The translations under genes and the position numbers were made by a program. A model generated the notes under the pieces. It saw nothing but the letters and a program-made list of their open reading frames with translations. It did no database searches and was not told where the DNA came from. Of a DNA stretch of 64,000 bases, positions 11,415-22,948 are shown one piece after another. The DNA comes from Trebouxia sp. TZW2008 (lineage: Eukaryota > Chlorophyta > Trebouxiophyceae > Trebouxiales > Trebouxiaceae): contig BDIU01000343.1 in assembly GCA_002118135.1 (NCBI GenBank), positions 90,650 to 154,649 on the forward strand. The letters are read 5' to 3'. The stretch's first letter is position 1, and every line of letters starts with the position of its first letter.

Positions 11415-11744
11415 GCTGTCTCAAGAACTGCCAGAAGACGTAAGAAAAAGTCAGCTCAACAAGAGCGAGCGCAGGTCACAGACCGAATATCGATAACCGA
11501 CTGCAGTGGCTTGGGGGATTTGCTTGCTTCGGTATGTGGTTTATGAAGCACTTCAAAAATTGATGTCGTCAAACCTGATTTCGATTACTTTGCTGCTGTG
11601 CAAACTTGTTTCGAGCGTGCGCCATCTGACTGGACGACCTTTGTCTTTTTTTGTGTTGGAAGACTTCTTCTGTCTGTACTCTTTGGGCTTCGGCAATCTC
11701 CTACTGCATTTTGTCGCTGACAGCTTTGACTCCTGGTCATATGC
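11415..11744. promoter_or_regulatory. Divergent intergenic region (shared promoter span)
   Basis: About 330 bases separate the start codons of the chloroplast membrane-protein gene (-) and the ALKBH6-like gene (+), so both promoters must lie here or overlap the first exons. No TATA box or other named element is clear. A short plus-strand frame before 11446 ending in a GTAAGA donor could be a non-coding first exon of the plus gene. Confidence 0.4.
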
Positions 11745-14700
11745 ATGCTTGACTCCATTTCTGATAGTTTAGCTCAATTTCGCCTAGACAGTTGCAGCTC
11801 ACCAGAACTTGAGGGATTGCATTACATACCGGATTATTTAGACACCGCTCAGCAGACGCGCTTATTGAACGACTTGATCAGGTCGAAAAGCAGCTGGACA
11901 CAGGTGTGGTATTTGCATGCAGCTTCCCTATCTGCATCTGCTGCCTGTCTAACACGAGCATCGGCAGCTTTCGGGCAGGAAGCTACAGACCTATGGAGGC
12001 ACTGTGCATGACAAGTGGGGAGGTCTGCTCAAGGCGCCAATGCCAGCTTGGCTTCAGGCACATCTGACCAGAATCGACAGCGCTTTTGCCCTATATCAGG
12101 GGCCAGCAAATCACGTCCTGCTCAATGCGTATCAGCCAGGGCAAGGCATCTTGGTATGAGTGCGCTTGCATGCTTTCTTTCTTCCATGTTTGCAGGGCTA
12201 GCAGCCAGACCATGCATGCATAAGCCTTGCGTCCTGCTGATGACATTGCTTACCCTTGCGCGTATGAACAGCCTCCTCTGGCGTCTTGTATCATTGCAAC
12301 TGCAAAATGCATGCCACAAAATCAAAAGCAGCGTTGCTCATGTCTGCCATCTGTTGCATGCATGCACTTGATGCCTGCAAATCAGATCAGAAAGGAGAAG
12401 AAAAGGAAAGACAACACACGAGCAGAGAACAGAAAGAGAGAGAAAACAAACAAGACAAAACAAACAAAACCAAAATCGGGCTCCTTGTCTTCTTTGTACA
12501 GGCTCACGAGGATGGACCAGTGTATTTCCCAGCTGCTTGCATCCTGAGCCTTGGCAGCACTGCAGTGATGCATTTCAGAAGAAAGATACAGGAGGGCAAG
12601 CTTTCCTGCTCCTGCCCTTTCATGCTTGACAGCCCTTACATACACACAAACGCTGTGCCTGTGCTTTGACACAGACATTATGCCTGCAACTGTGCACTCA
12701 GAAGCCACTGTCCCTTTGACTTGAGACATACATTGTGCCTGCAACTGTGCATTCAGAAAGCCACTATGCCTGTGACTTGACACAGACACCGTGCTTGCCA
12801 CTGTGCCTGTGACTTGAGACAGACACTGTGCCTGCAACTGTGCATTCAGAAAGACATTGTGCCTGTGACCTGAGACAGACATTCTGCCTGCGACTGTGCA
12901 TTCAGAAAGCCACTGTGCCTCTGACTTCAGACAGACATTTTGCCTGCGACTGTGCATTCAGACAGACGCTGTGCCTGTGACTTGACACAGACACTTTGCC
13001 TGCGACTACACACTCAGAAAGACACTGAGCCTCTGACTTGAGACAGACAACTTGTCAGTAACTGTGCATTCAGCCAGACGCTGTGCCTGTGACTTGACAC
13101 AGACACTGTGCCTGCGACTACGCATTCAAAAAGACACTGTGCCTGTGATGCCAGGCAGACCTTGCGCCTGCTGACTTTTGTTTGTGTAGGCCCGCGGTCT
13201 TGCGTTTTCTTGAGCCACAGGACTTGCAGAGCGTGTCAGATGCATCAGCGTCGCTGAGCAATGCGCGATTGCATCAGTACAAGCCACACCTGCACATGTC
13301 GCCTTGATGCTGATGAGTCATAAGACGCCACAACATGAGAATTCTGCTCTTACATCTTAATGAGACAAGCTGGTTCTGCTGGTTGCTGCTCTCTCTGGCT
13401 GCCTCTTTAGGCACAGGCTCCCCATTCTGATGCCTGTTGGCGTACACTTTGTTTTTCTCTTCAAGCAATTGCCTGTTGGCCTGAGCATTGCCTTGCAAGG
13501 TTGACACTGTCTTGCAGCTACTGACTACAGGACTTGCCAGTCATGGTATTTTCTGTGTAAATTAATTAAACTATCAACCCTTGTTGTCTAGAGGAAGCTT
13601 TGAAGTTCCGACACGGCATCAGCATTGATCACTGACAAGCCACTGCATGAGCACAAAGTTGCACAGCTTTTGCACACATTCACTAGGTTGATTGTGTCAA
13701 GCTGTTGCACAAGGCATTTGCTCTTACATCTTCATGACATAGGCAATCGCCTGTAGATTTCAACATCGCCTTGCAATGTCAATGTTGACTTGCGGCCCAT
13801 CCGTTGAGTTCCTGTTGGTACATACCATGACAGCCCTGCATGGTGCATGCCAGCTGGTGGCCAGTCTGCTTGAGTCCAGTCACAGTCCAGAGGATGCCCT
13901 TGAGGCGCATGCATCAAGCGCTTTACAGCAGCAGCAGCAGCAGCAGCATCTATCAACTCAACCGCGGCATTTGCTGTTCAGTAGCATCTTCTTTGATCTG
14001 CCTGTACTCAATGAAACGCTTAATCAAATTAGTGCTGCTGCTGCAGGCGTTGAAAGCAGTCCCTGTGCATCAGTGCTGTTGATGCCTGGCAGTCTCCTGA
14101 TCTTCAATGCTGAAGCCTACACTCAATGCTTGCATCACATTGACTCGGTGAGGCACTCCTCACTACAAAATCCTTTTCCATTGCTCCAGTACATGCCTAG
14201 CTGATGTTTTCAACATGTCTGAGCAAAGCAGTGACTAGAGGAGACAGTTGATTGCCCCATTACACACCTAGCTGGGCCTGCTGAGCCTGTCTAGTACATG
14301 TCCTGAAATGAATGCATGAATGACAACATGATCTTCAATGCAGAAGCCTACACTCAGTGCTTGCATGGCATCAACTTTGTAAGGCATTTGTTATTACCAG
14401 ATGCTTTTTGCTTTCTTTGCTGGGATGTTTTACATGTCTGTGCAAAGAAGTGACTAGAGGAGACAGTTCATTGCTCCAGTGCATACCTAGCTGGACCTGC
14501 TGAGCCTGTCTAGCATGCGTTCTGAATGAGTGAATGAGTGCATGAATGACATCATCTTCAACCCAGAAGCCTATATTCAAGTTGGCTGGTATGGCATCAG
14601 CCCAGTACAGCATGTCTTGACACAAGCTGCTTTCCCCTTCCTTTGCCATGCGCAAGAGATCAAGCTTTGATGTTGCTGAGTACATTTGTTTCAAGCCCAT

Positions 14701-14935
14701 TCTGCTGACTGTAGTGTGTTTCTGCCTTGATTTGACAGCATGGGGAACTTGTGGAAGACAGAAGAGTGACTTTGTCTGACAGGTGTCTGAAGATGTTCTT
14801 GATGACAGCATTATGAACCTACAGAGCTGTGGCAAGCAAGCTGGGGACGTGTTGACCCGGGGCATGCGGTACTCTTTGACAATCAGAAGAGTCCCCAAGG
14901 TCAAGCAGATTTTGAGACTGCCAGGACAGAGATAG
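11745..14935 (+). CDS. ALKBH6: ALKBH6-type 2-oxoglutarate/Fe(II) dioxygenase
   Basis: Exons 11745-11903, 11968-12153, 12502-12595, 14047-14147 and 14783-14935 sum to 693 nt (230 residues), with phases matching at each join. Family landmarks are in order: HYIPDYL, WTQ-LSGRKLQTYGG, PANHVLLNAYQPGQG, the iron-binding HxD in AHEDGPVYFP, LMPGSLLIF, the second histidine in CLHHI, and the 2-oxoglutarate-binding arginines in GMRYSLTIRR. Length is close to human ALKBH6 (238). The family oxidatively demethylates nucleic acids or proteins; the true substrate of ALKBH6 is less settled. Intron 3 appears to use a GC donor (GAGG|GCAAGC) and contains a 55-60 bp minisatellite; intron 4 contains two decayed copies of exon 4. 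Confidence 0.88.
12660..13180 (+). repeat. Minisatellite in ALKBH6 intron 3, about 55-60 bp units
   Basis: Around nine imperfect units carry 'cactgtgcctgtgacttgac', 'acagacactgtgcctgc' and 'actgtgcattcagaaag'. A minus-strand frame of 191 residues (12382-12957) is open only because the unit lacks stops in that frame. The array sits well inside the intron and is not linked to an exon edge. Confidence 0.9.
13928..13952 (+). repeat. Short CAG triplet run
   Basis: About eight CAG/GCA triplets in ALKBH6 intron 3, about 95 bases before exon 4. A long open frame crosses it, but the exon model starts at the later GCTGCTGCAG acceptor. Confidence 0.8.
14260..14600 (+). repeat. Two downstream echoes of ALKBH6 exon 4
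   Basis: The part of exon 4 coding for IFNAEAYTQCLH recurs at about 14330-14385 (IFNAEAYTQCLHGINF, donor GTAAGG) and 14550-14612 (IFNPEAYIQ..., degraded). Both are preceded by an intron segment 'gctgggcctgctgagcctgt' that also occurs at about 26254-26274 in another gene. Neither copy has an acceptor, so neither could replace the real exon. Confidence 0.8.
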
Positions 14936-15450
14936 CCTCCACTACAGCTGTGCCTGTGCCGTCATAGTGCCCAGGTACTTCGACTGGACTTGTGACAATC
15001 ACAGGCTGCAGCAATCTAGATGTATTGCTGTCTGACATGCACATTATTTGGGATGATGCGCTCTCTGCCCTGAATGCCATAAGGCCTTGATCTAAAAACT
15101 TTCAAATCATTTCAAGCAGCTGACAGCAGCTTGGACAAGCATAGTCTTGATGTTTACAGTCAATGCACAGTGTGGACACCCGTGCTACAGCTGTAAAAGT
15201 AGGCATCTCAACAGAATCCTGATGCATCAGCAGCATTCTGCAGGCATGGTGGAGCTTCCTCCTCGCTCTTAGCTGCACGCTAGCGCACGTGCAATGTTAG
15301 TAAGATCGATGAGCACAAGCTCTACCATATCTATCACTGCGGCAACTGCGCAGCGCAGTGTCGACGTGCACTATTGAGCCACTTTTGCGCAGCGTCGTAG
15401 CTCATCATTATCTCTCATCCGCGAGCATTGCATCGTGCGCAACTCGCACT
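14936..15450. other. Intergenic stretch between tandem genes
   Basis: This holds the 3' flank of the ALKBH6-like gene and the promoter of the DUF1254/DUF1214 gene. No coding frame is supported. A TGTAA motif (the usual chlorophyte poly(A) signal) occurs in 'agctgtaaaagtag' near 15190, which is rather far downstream of the stop. Confidence 0.4.
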
Positions 15451-18400
15451 ATGCTGCGCAGCCTGCTGTTGGCCTTGACCGGATTGATCTGTGTTGCACA
15501 GGTCAGCTTTGCAGATGCGCAGGCGACGTCGTCAAACTCGACGACCGCCAGATCTTTGAACGTAACTGGCAGCCTTGGCTATCAATGTTCTAGCGCAGCA
15601 GGCATTCTGAATCTGACCCAGGCCGCAGCAGCCGGGAATCAGTCCAGCCTGAACGTGACAATCCCAGCCAATTTGACCAACGCTGTCGCTGTTCAGGAGA
15701 TTGCACAGGCAAGCCAATTACGGCCATTTGCGATGCAGTCGTGAAGTTCGCAAGCACTTCTGCGCTTGACTGGGGTACTGTGCGCCTGTGTTGCCGACCG
15801 ACTTCTGCTCTTAGCTGGTAAATTCGGCCATCGCTTGAAGCTGTGTTGCATCTGCAGATTGCCTGGGAGTACATTTATTCGTACCCTCTGCCTATATTGG
15901 CCAAAACGCTGGCTGGTGGCAGCGCAAATGGCACTGCAACCAACACCTTCTACTCTTACAGTGGGCATCTGGCAACCTCCAATGATACAGGAGTTGTAGC
16001 TCCTGATCATGACACTCTCTACAGCTCATCGTTCTTGGACCTATCACAGGTGCTCTGACACACACACATGCCCGCTTACCAGTCTTCGGGAATGTTTTGC
16101 GCCAGTTGCAGCCCTGCAAACTTGCTTCTTGATCAACAGATTTTCGCAATGTTACTAAACTAAGGGAGGAGGCCTGCATGCATGTTGCTCAATACAGCAA
16201 GACACGTGTGAATGCAGCATGACATCACATTCTGTTGAATCTACGCCTCTGCAGGGGCCTCACCATATGCATCATGCTGCATACAGCAAACAACTTGTGA
16301 AATAATACCAAGTGCTGTCAAATATATTTGAGTTTCGTCATGTGCATTGTTTCGTCTGACTTTCAACAGCTAGACACCAACTGTCCTTATCCTGATGCTC
16401 AGAACAAGCCAGCCTGGCAAGATTGAATTTGGGCCGCACACACTTTGCACATGAGTTGGAAGCTGTCATGAATTATGTTGTTAACATTATTATTGTTATG
16501 TGCAGGGACCTCATGTCATCACAGTACCAAATTTTGACAGTGGGCGATACTGGATTGTGCCCTTCCTTGATGCATACACCAACTTTTACGCGTCAATTGG
16601 CACTACCAGCAACAGCAGCGCTGGGCAGTACCTTGTAGTGGGACGCGGTATGTGCCGGCTGCATTGTAAAGCAATGCTTGCAGACATTGTTTGGAGTTTT
16701 GTGACTCTGGCGTCAATTGACCAGGATTTGTTAGAGTTTAGCATCAACATTTTTTCAAAAGAGTGTATCTGCATGCGTGTGCATACACATGTATCCACAT
16801 GAGTGCATATGCATGTTCTGGCCGCAGATGACTTCACTGCACTGCTAAGTAGATGCGTGTCTTTGCTCCTTTGCTGTTGCTGCCATGAATGGGTTGCGTA
16901 TGTGTCGTTTTGCTAGCAACCCAAAGAGACTGTCAGTTCACAATCCACAATTTTCACAAGACAGCAACATGATTTCGTCTGCAGGAGCATCAGCAAATGA
17001 GAGCGGCATCAATATGACACCTGTGTGTCTGTTTTGCATGATATTCTTGATTGACATTGTCGCCCCTGTTGTCTTTAAGGTCAATGCACTGTTGAACGAA
17101 CAAGACAATACACTTATCAAATGGATGGTAAATCTTCAAGGAAGGAGCCTCGGCGATTGCCACCTTCCACGCCTTCACACGCACAGTGACCCTTGAACTA
17201 TGACTGCAAGATGACTATGTCTGCAGGAACATCAGCAAACATCACCCATGTGACCACTTTGCGTGACAGTCATGAGTGACCTTGTCCCCCTGATGGGCTA
17301 CAGGACAAGACAGTCCACTCATTGAATCGTGATGAATCTTGCTGTATAATAATGCGACGCTGTCTGCAGGCGCATTAGCAAACGCCACCTAGCGCAACTT
17401 CACCAGCGACTATGTAATCTCCCGCTGTCTCCATTGAGAGTTTCAGGACATCAGGCCATCAGTGCTTCTTCAGATACATGGCCGTAGCACTCCAACGCAT
17501 CTGCAGAATGCTGCTGATGCATCAAGGTTCTGTTCAAGATGCCTGGTTTTAGAGCTGTAGCACAGGTGTTTGCACTGTGCACTGACCCAAACGGGGCATA
17601 CGCTTGTGCAAGCTGCTGCCAGCTGCTTTGACTGTCATGGGAAATTTCAAATGGTCTGCAGGTGCATCAGCAAACGCCACCTACCGTAACTTCACCAGTG
17701 ACCGCATTATCCATGCCCCAACAGACATCAGCTGGGTCATTGCTCGGGTTCTGGTCTTCAATGACAGCGACACGGCAGCAGCTAACAGGCTGCTGGGCAA
17801 TATCACCATTAGCTCCTACAATGTGACAGGTATTGTGACCACAATGTGCCTTGATGGTGAAAGTCTGAGGCAGCAATATTTGCATTGACACAAACAGTCA
17901 GAGACAGCAGACTTTAAATTTGCATCGATGCTGACGTGTTGAGGCAGCAGCGCTGAGCATGATGAGTTGTGCAGCAACTGCAGCACCAAAGGCTTGAGCA
18001 ATTCCTCCAGCTATCTAACGCTCAGACACTGAGCTCAGCTGCAAAGCATGCGCACACTGGCACATTGCCACTTGTGGCTTGGTTCTGCAGGCAATGCATC
18101 AACTGCAGCACCAAAGGTCAGAGCCATTCCCAAGCTGTCAACGGTTCAGGCTTTGGTGCAGCTGCAACACAACTTGTATACCTGTATTAAGATCCTATTG
18201 TTCATGCCAAATGAGCTACCTGAAAACTGAGGGCATCATGTGTCTTGGTTCTGCAGGCAATGCATCAACTGCAGCACCAAAGGCGAGAGCTATTTCTCAA
18301 GCTGTCAACGGTTCCGGCTTTGGTGCAGCTGCCACACAAGTTGGCTATTTGACAAGCCTTAGCCAGAGTCCTGCCAACTGGTTCAATGCCTCAACGCTGT

Positions 18401-21400
18401 ATGTCAATATTGACCCTCCAGGTGCCTCCAATACTTCTGCTTCATCAAATTGCTGCCATTGTGATCCCTGTGCAAGCTTGAGACTCTCAAAATTTCCTGT
18501 TTATACATAGATAGGCCATGCAGAGGATAGTTTGTGCATGCGCCGTGCCAACGAATGCCACCTGTCTCAATGTGTGAGCTCTATGTGTAAACACTGACCC
18601 TTCAGGTGCCTCCACACTTCTGCTTCATTGCATTTCCACATTGTAACCCTTGTGCATGCTTTCACCTCTCAGCGCTTATCGTCAATAAATTGTCAAGCCA
18701 TGCAGAGGTGTGTTTGTACATGTGTATACATGTAACCTGTTGATAAATGCAAACTAGTTCAATTCATCAGATCTGTACGTCGACACTGACCTTTCAGGTG
18801 TGTTTCAAGCTACAGCTCATCACAGCTTTTTTGCCGTGACGTTTGTGCAGGATTCCTGTTGTCAACTTTTGAAGTATGAGCCCGGTTTGCCTCCAACACC
18901 CTTAACCTCTACTGCTGGACATACATCCAGGCTGCCTTTGGCTGCCTTCCTTTCTGAAATCAACCGGCAACATCTTGCAATTTACTCACAATTTGCATGA
19001 CTGCTGATGTTGACGACTGCTTGTGTCTGCTGGTAGAGATTGCTTATGCTGAGTGCTGTAGGCGGAGGATTCACACCTGAAGACACCAACCTGACAGCCT
19101 TGAGTTCAATCACCAGAAACGCATCTGATCTGGCTCTGACTGCCTTTGTCTTTAAAGCTGACAAGCAACAATCTGTAATCTCTTCCAACTTGCACATAAC
19201 GTACCTGACTGTGGGTTTTGACTGCTGCAGGTGGGGGATTTACACTTGAGAACACTATGCTTACAGCCTTGAGTTCAACTGCCAGTCATGAAATGGCTTT
19301 GACCGCCTTGCTTTTGACAACTCAGACGCATTTTTCTAGGACTTCACACCTTCCATGACTGCTCTAGGTGGAGGATTTACACCTGAAGACACAACCCTGA
19401 CAGCCTTGAGTTCAACTGCCAGGAATGCATCTGACCTGGCTTTGACTGCCTTCCAGCTGGCAGACCAGATCGCCACACGTTGCATCACAAATGGTTCCAT
19501 TGGGCTGACAACTCCCAGTGGATGGACCTTTAGCAATAACAGCGGCTCTTATGGCACTGACTACCTGCAAAGAGCCCGTAAGTATCTTGTGCTCTTGTTC
19601 ATGAACAAGCAAGAGTTTCTTTTGCTCTCCCCTTTAACCCCTTCTTGAATGGGTCACCAAAAGTGGGGTTGGGACTTTTGGCTGGACCACTCCCAGTGGA
19701 TGGATCTTCATGCGGGAACAGCAGGTTCAGTAACACAGTTCATTTGCAAAGAGCATGTGAGTCACCAAGCCCTCCTCAAAAGTGGTGATGGTACCTTATT
19801 GCCTTTCTTTGAACCCCCAAGTGGTTGTTAAGACAGGATCCTATGACACTGGCTACCTGCAAGGAGCCCATGAGTAGAGTTTGCGCTGTTGTTTGCTGTT
19901 TGTTCCCAGAAACTGACGGCTGCTGGAGTTGACATTGGGTTGTGATTGCTTACCTCATGTCATTATGCAGTGGATTGCTTTAGACAATTGGCAATTGGAC
20001 TGTTGGCAGTTGGACCTGTTATGCACTGTGTCTGTTGGTTTTGGATGTCGTCACTTATGCCCATGACTCATTGCACAGTCAAAAGTGGACAGAGCAGATC
20101 TTGCTCATCACTACAACACAGGCGTCTTGTGCAAGCATGATATCGCTGTGATGTGAGTTGATAACGCAGACATGCAGGCTTTCCTGTCAACATCAGTGTT
20201 TTGCTTGGTATCAATGGTATCAATTGTGTCATGATCATGACTGTCAACATGTAGAGACTGCCAGGAGTGGTCTCAGAGCTCTCCCCAAGTGAAGCTATCT
20301 ATTACATTGCCATGAACATTCCCAGAATTGCTCAAAACTTTGTGATCTCTGTGACTGGTGATGTGTGTGTTGTTGTTGGTGTCGTCATGGTCATGTTGGT
20401 GGACATGCAGGAACTGCCAGGAGTGGTCTCGGAGCTCTGAAGCTATCTACTTCACAGCTACCCAAGATTCCCAGAACCGGACTTTAGATGCTTCCATTGG
20501 CAACAGCTACACCAACAACTTCACGCTGCCTGTTCCCGACAGTGCCTTCTGCTTGCTACTGATTTTGTCATATTTGTGACTGTGACTTTGCAGAAACTGC
20601 CAGAAGTGGTCTTGGAGCTCTTCCGCCAACTGAAGCCATCTACTTCACAGCTACCCAGGATTCCCAGAACCGGACTTTAGATGCTTCCACTGGCAACAGC
20701 TATACCATCAACTTCACGCTGCCGATTCCGGCCAATGCTTTCTGGTCCTTGACTCTGTACAACGCAAGCAGCTTTCTGCTGGTGTCAAATTCAATCGACA
20801 GATACAGCATTGGCGGCCTGGTAAGCATTTTCTTGCAGCTGGCATGCTGAAGAAGGATGCATTTGCAAGTAAAGAGCCCCTTGTGTTGTCAGGGGAAGCC
20901 TTACTAATTGCATCACAGGCATACAGCATTCGCATGATTGCCAGCTTATTATGCTTTTTGGCAAGCATCCTGCCATGCTTTGATGTTCGACCTTGCTGAG
21001 CTTTGGCTGTGTGAAACAACAAAGCAACCCACTGTGTGAAACAACACAGCTTTGTTCTTTGCAACGCATGCTGCAGCGGCATTGCAGTTTGTTTGTGCAG
21101 ACATGTCTGGGAACCTGCAGAGTCAATGGTGAGTAATGCAAGAGGCGCTCCTTGTATGCAAACTCAGACTGCATTCTTTGAAGCATACCCCATTCAGGCT
21201 CTGTGCGTGCGTACGAGTTGGTGTTGACTGAGGCACAAGGCCCAAGAGGTGTCCGATTTGACCCTGGAAATGCAGCCCCAGCGCAAATTCTCAATTTGGC
21301 TTTGCACATGCCTGCAAAATGATATTGACCAACGCAAAAGGCCCTCAAGGTACCGAAATGGAGTCTGAGAATGCATTTCAAGAGCTATCCACCAATTCAG

Positions 21401-21788
21401 CTCTGAGCATGCCTCCAACATGATATACACCAGGGCGAAGGCCCACAGCATATCACACTTGACCCGTGCAAACATGATAATCTTGGCAATATCACTGACT
21501 ATGCACAGTATCTCATGACTGTGACCCATACACCATCTCTCAACTTGGCTCTGTGCATGCTTGCAGACATCAGGGCTATCCTACAGTGGTGCCAACAACA
21601 GTCAGCTGTCTGTCTTCATTGCAGCACAGCCGCCAGCATCAGGCTCAGCACAGCGTGCAAATTGGCTACCAGCCCCAAGTAACAGTCCTTTTGAACTGAT
21701 TCTGAGGCTGTATGAGCCCCAAAGTCAAGTTGTGGCGGGACGCTTTGCGCCTCCTCCTATCACACGAAATGCTGCTGCAGCTTCGTGA
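15451..21788 (+). CDS. Secreted DUF1254/DUF1214 domain protein
   Basis: Eight exons, 15451-15708, 15858-16049, 16506-16647, 17662-17829, 18257-18421, 19368-19577, 20594-20820 and 21567-21788, sum to 1584 nt (527 residues) with every phase matched. The N-terminus is a signal peptide (MLRSLLLALTGLICVAQVSF, cleavage near ADAQA), followed by a Ser/Thr/Asn-rich stretch with many N-glycosylation sequons. DUF1254 landmarks: AWEYIYSYPLP, DHDTLYSSSFLDLS, RYWIVPFLDAYTNFYASIG. DUF1214 landmarks: NAFWSLTLYN, NSIDRYSIGGL, RANWLPAPS and the LRLYEP motif near the C-terminus. The family is mostly bacterial and fungal; its biochemical function is unknown. The first intron uses a GC donor (CACAG|GCAAGC). Exons 4 to 7 all have echoes in the flanking introns. 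Confidence 0.88.
16980..17440 (+). repeat. Three upstream echoes of DUF1254-gene exon 4
   Basis: Copies at about 16984, 17226 and 17370 each keep CTGCAGG followed by a variant of 'gcatcagcaaacgccaccta'. The true exon starts at 17662 with the same sequence (ASANATYRNFTSDRI). The third copy contains an in-frame stop (CCACCTAG) and the first ends at a GTGTGT donor-like site. All begin with an acceptor; none extends to the true exon's donor. Confidence 0.88.
17955..18256 (+). repeat. Upstream echoes of DUF1254-gene exon 5
   Basis: The exon's 5' portion ('gcatcaactgcagcaccaaa') occurs at about 17970 (degraded), at 18093-18180 (nearly intact for about 80 bases, including TTGGTTCTGCAG) and then in the real exon at 18257. 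Only the last copy continues to the end of the coding exon. Confidence 0.88.
18575..18810 (+). repeat. Downstream echoes of DUF1254-gene exon 5
   Basis: The exon's 3' end and donor ('ctgtatgtcaatattgaccc' then TCCAG|GTGCC) recur near 18578-18625 and 18768-18800 as 'tgtaaacactgacccttcag' and 'cgacactgacctttcag'. With the two upstream echoes this exon is flanked by copies on both sides. Confidence 0.8.
19040..19366 (+). repeat. Two upstream echoes of DUF1254-gene exon 6
   Basis: Copies at about 19062-19150 and 19232-19325 keep a TAG/CAG acceptor and the sequence encoding GGGFTPEDT.LTALSS. The intact exon starts at 19368. The three copies are about 150 bases apart and share the last 15-20 intron bases as well as the first 90 exon bases. 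Confidence 0.9.
19670..19885 (+). repeat. Downstream echoes of DUF1254-gene exon 6
   Basis: Segments at 19678-19762 ('ctcccagtggatgga', 'tttgcaaagagc') and 19815-19878 ('cactggctacctgcaa' then 'ggagccc') repeat the last 60-90 bases of exon 6 with decayed donors. They lack the exon's 5' half. Confidence 0.8.
20245..20580 (+). repeat. Two upstream echoes of DUF1254-gene exon 7
   Basis: Copies at about 20255-20310 and 20408-20560 repeat 'ctgccaggagtggtctc' and the segment encoding EAIYFTATQDSQNRTLDAS. The second copy has a deletion that shifts its frame (GAGCTCTGAAGC), marking it as non-functional. The intact exon begins at 20594. Confidence 0.88.
21190..21560 (+). repeat. Tandem repeats in the last DUF1254-gene intron
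   Basis: About four imperfect units of 105-120 bases carry a 'caatttggctttgcacatgc' / 'caattcagctctgagcatgc' core. The last unit leads into the acceptor of exon 8 ('caacttggctctgtgcatgc' then TTGCAG), so this too is an expansion of the intron's 3' end. Confidence 0.75.
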
Positions 21789-22948
21789 CAGAGGAGAAAA
21801 GGGTACACAGGCTACGTCTTAGGCATGACCACAGAAGCTCCTACAAGCAAGAGCGGATTCACATATCATAATATACATTTAGTGTCGTGGGAGAACAGCA
21901 GGGTGTCATACAGCACTGTCAAAGTAGACTAATATTTGTTCATTGCATATAGCTTACGCTGATATCATTATATACTGTGACCCCACATGCTGTGATGCAT
22001 TGAAGGCCTGTTGCCTATGACTCATAGCCTACAAGGAGCAGCAGGCAGGAAAGCGACTCAGCGTGCATGCTGAGTCGCATGATATGGCTGCTAGAAGTGT
22101 CTGATGCAGTCCTGTAGCATTGCTGTGACCAAGCAATGTCCGCTCTTCACAGATCTAGCTAGGCATGACATGCTTAGCAAGCACATGTGAGTCTGTGCTG
22201 CTGTTATCCACAATCACCTTCTTGTTTGGGACTGCTGCGTGAGATGTTGACGCTTTTATCACTCTGTGTAATGCTGTAATAAGTATTGTACTGTCATGAT
22301 GATTTTAGCTTGACGTACACAAGCCAAGCTGCCGTTGGCCGGCTTGCGATGCTGCAAGTGATGTTTTGCGTATAGGTCTGATGCCAGCCCATGTGAAGCT
22401 CGGCACTTATTGATGTTGTGGTGAAGACTTAGTGAGACTATGCTATCAATGTACAACATGCATGTGCATGTCTACACCACGCGGTCAAATGCCTTGTGTT
22501 CAGGCAGTGCACATATGAAAGTGCGCCCATGGAGCACTGCAGCAAATTACAACTCTCGCACGCTTTGGTTGGGCTCAGCCTGGATGTGGCACTTTTCTGA
22601 CAAGGAAGTGCCTGTAGCCTACCTGTACAGAGGTGCAAGCTGTAACGCATGCGCAGTAGATGCATCAGCTTAGCTGTGAGCTGGGTGATAGGTGCTGTCA
22701 CGTAGAATGATCGCCGAGTCTTGAAGATGCACCGCAGCTGCATGCCTTTAGTTGATTGCCTTTGAACGCAACAAGCAAGAAGGGCCGAGACCCTGCAAGG
22801 GCAGGCGACTCTGCCAATCGCCCCATCAGGTGCCATGTCAGGTGCCAGTGCTTAAGCTGCAAGACACACTTCACACACCGTTCAGTACGAGGCGTTGCAT
22901 AGTTGCACCACACCAGCGTATTGTTTAGCGGATAGGCTCGTCGCCATC
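21789..22948. other. Intergenic stretch, no gene seen
   Basis: About 1.16 kb between tandem plus-strand genes. TGTAA occurs in 'gtgtaatgctgtaataag' near 22265, a candidate poly(A) signal for the upstream gene. Short open frames of 60-130 codons on both strands lack family similarity and consistent splice structure. The promoter of the zinc-knuckle gene must lie near 22700-22948. Confidence 0.4.

Noticed and set aside
12382..12957. Minus-strand open frame of 191 codons
   Set aside because: It is a translation of the intron minisatellite (repeats of SHRH.G.LNAQLQAQ) and an A-rich intron segment.
12660..13180. Regularly spaced repeats that might suggest a CRISPR array
   Set aside because: Units are contiguous and imperfect with no unique spacers of constant length, and the locus is inside a eukaryotic intron; it is a minisatellite.
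16984..17036. Alternative exon 4 of the DUF1254/DUF1214 gene
   Set aside because: It has an acceptor and a possible donor (GTGTGT), so it could be spliced, but it would give a different phase and lacks the conserved part; the copy at 17662 alone fits the family.
20791..21381. Minus-strand open frame of 196 codons
   Set aside because: It overlaps exon 7 and the repeat-filled last intron of the plus-strand DUF1254/DUF1214 gene and shows no motif.
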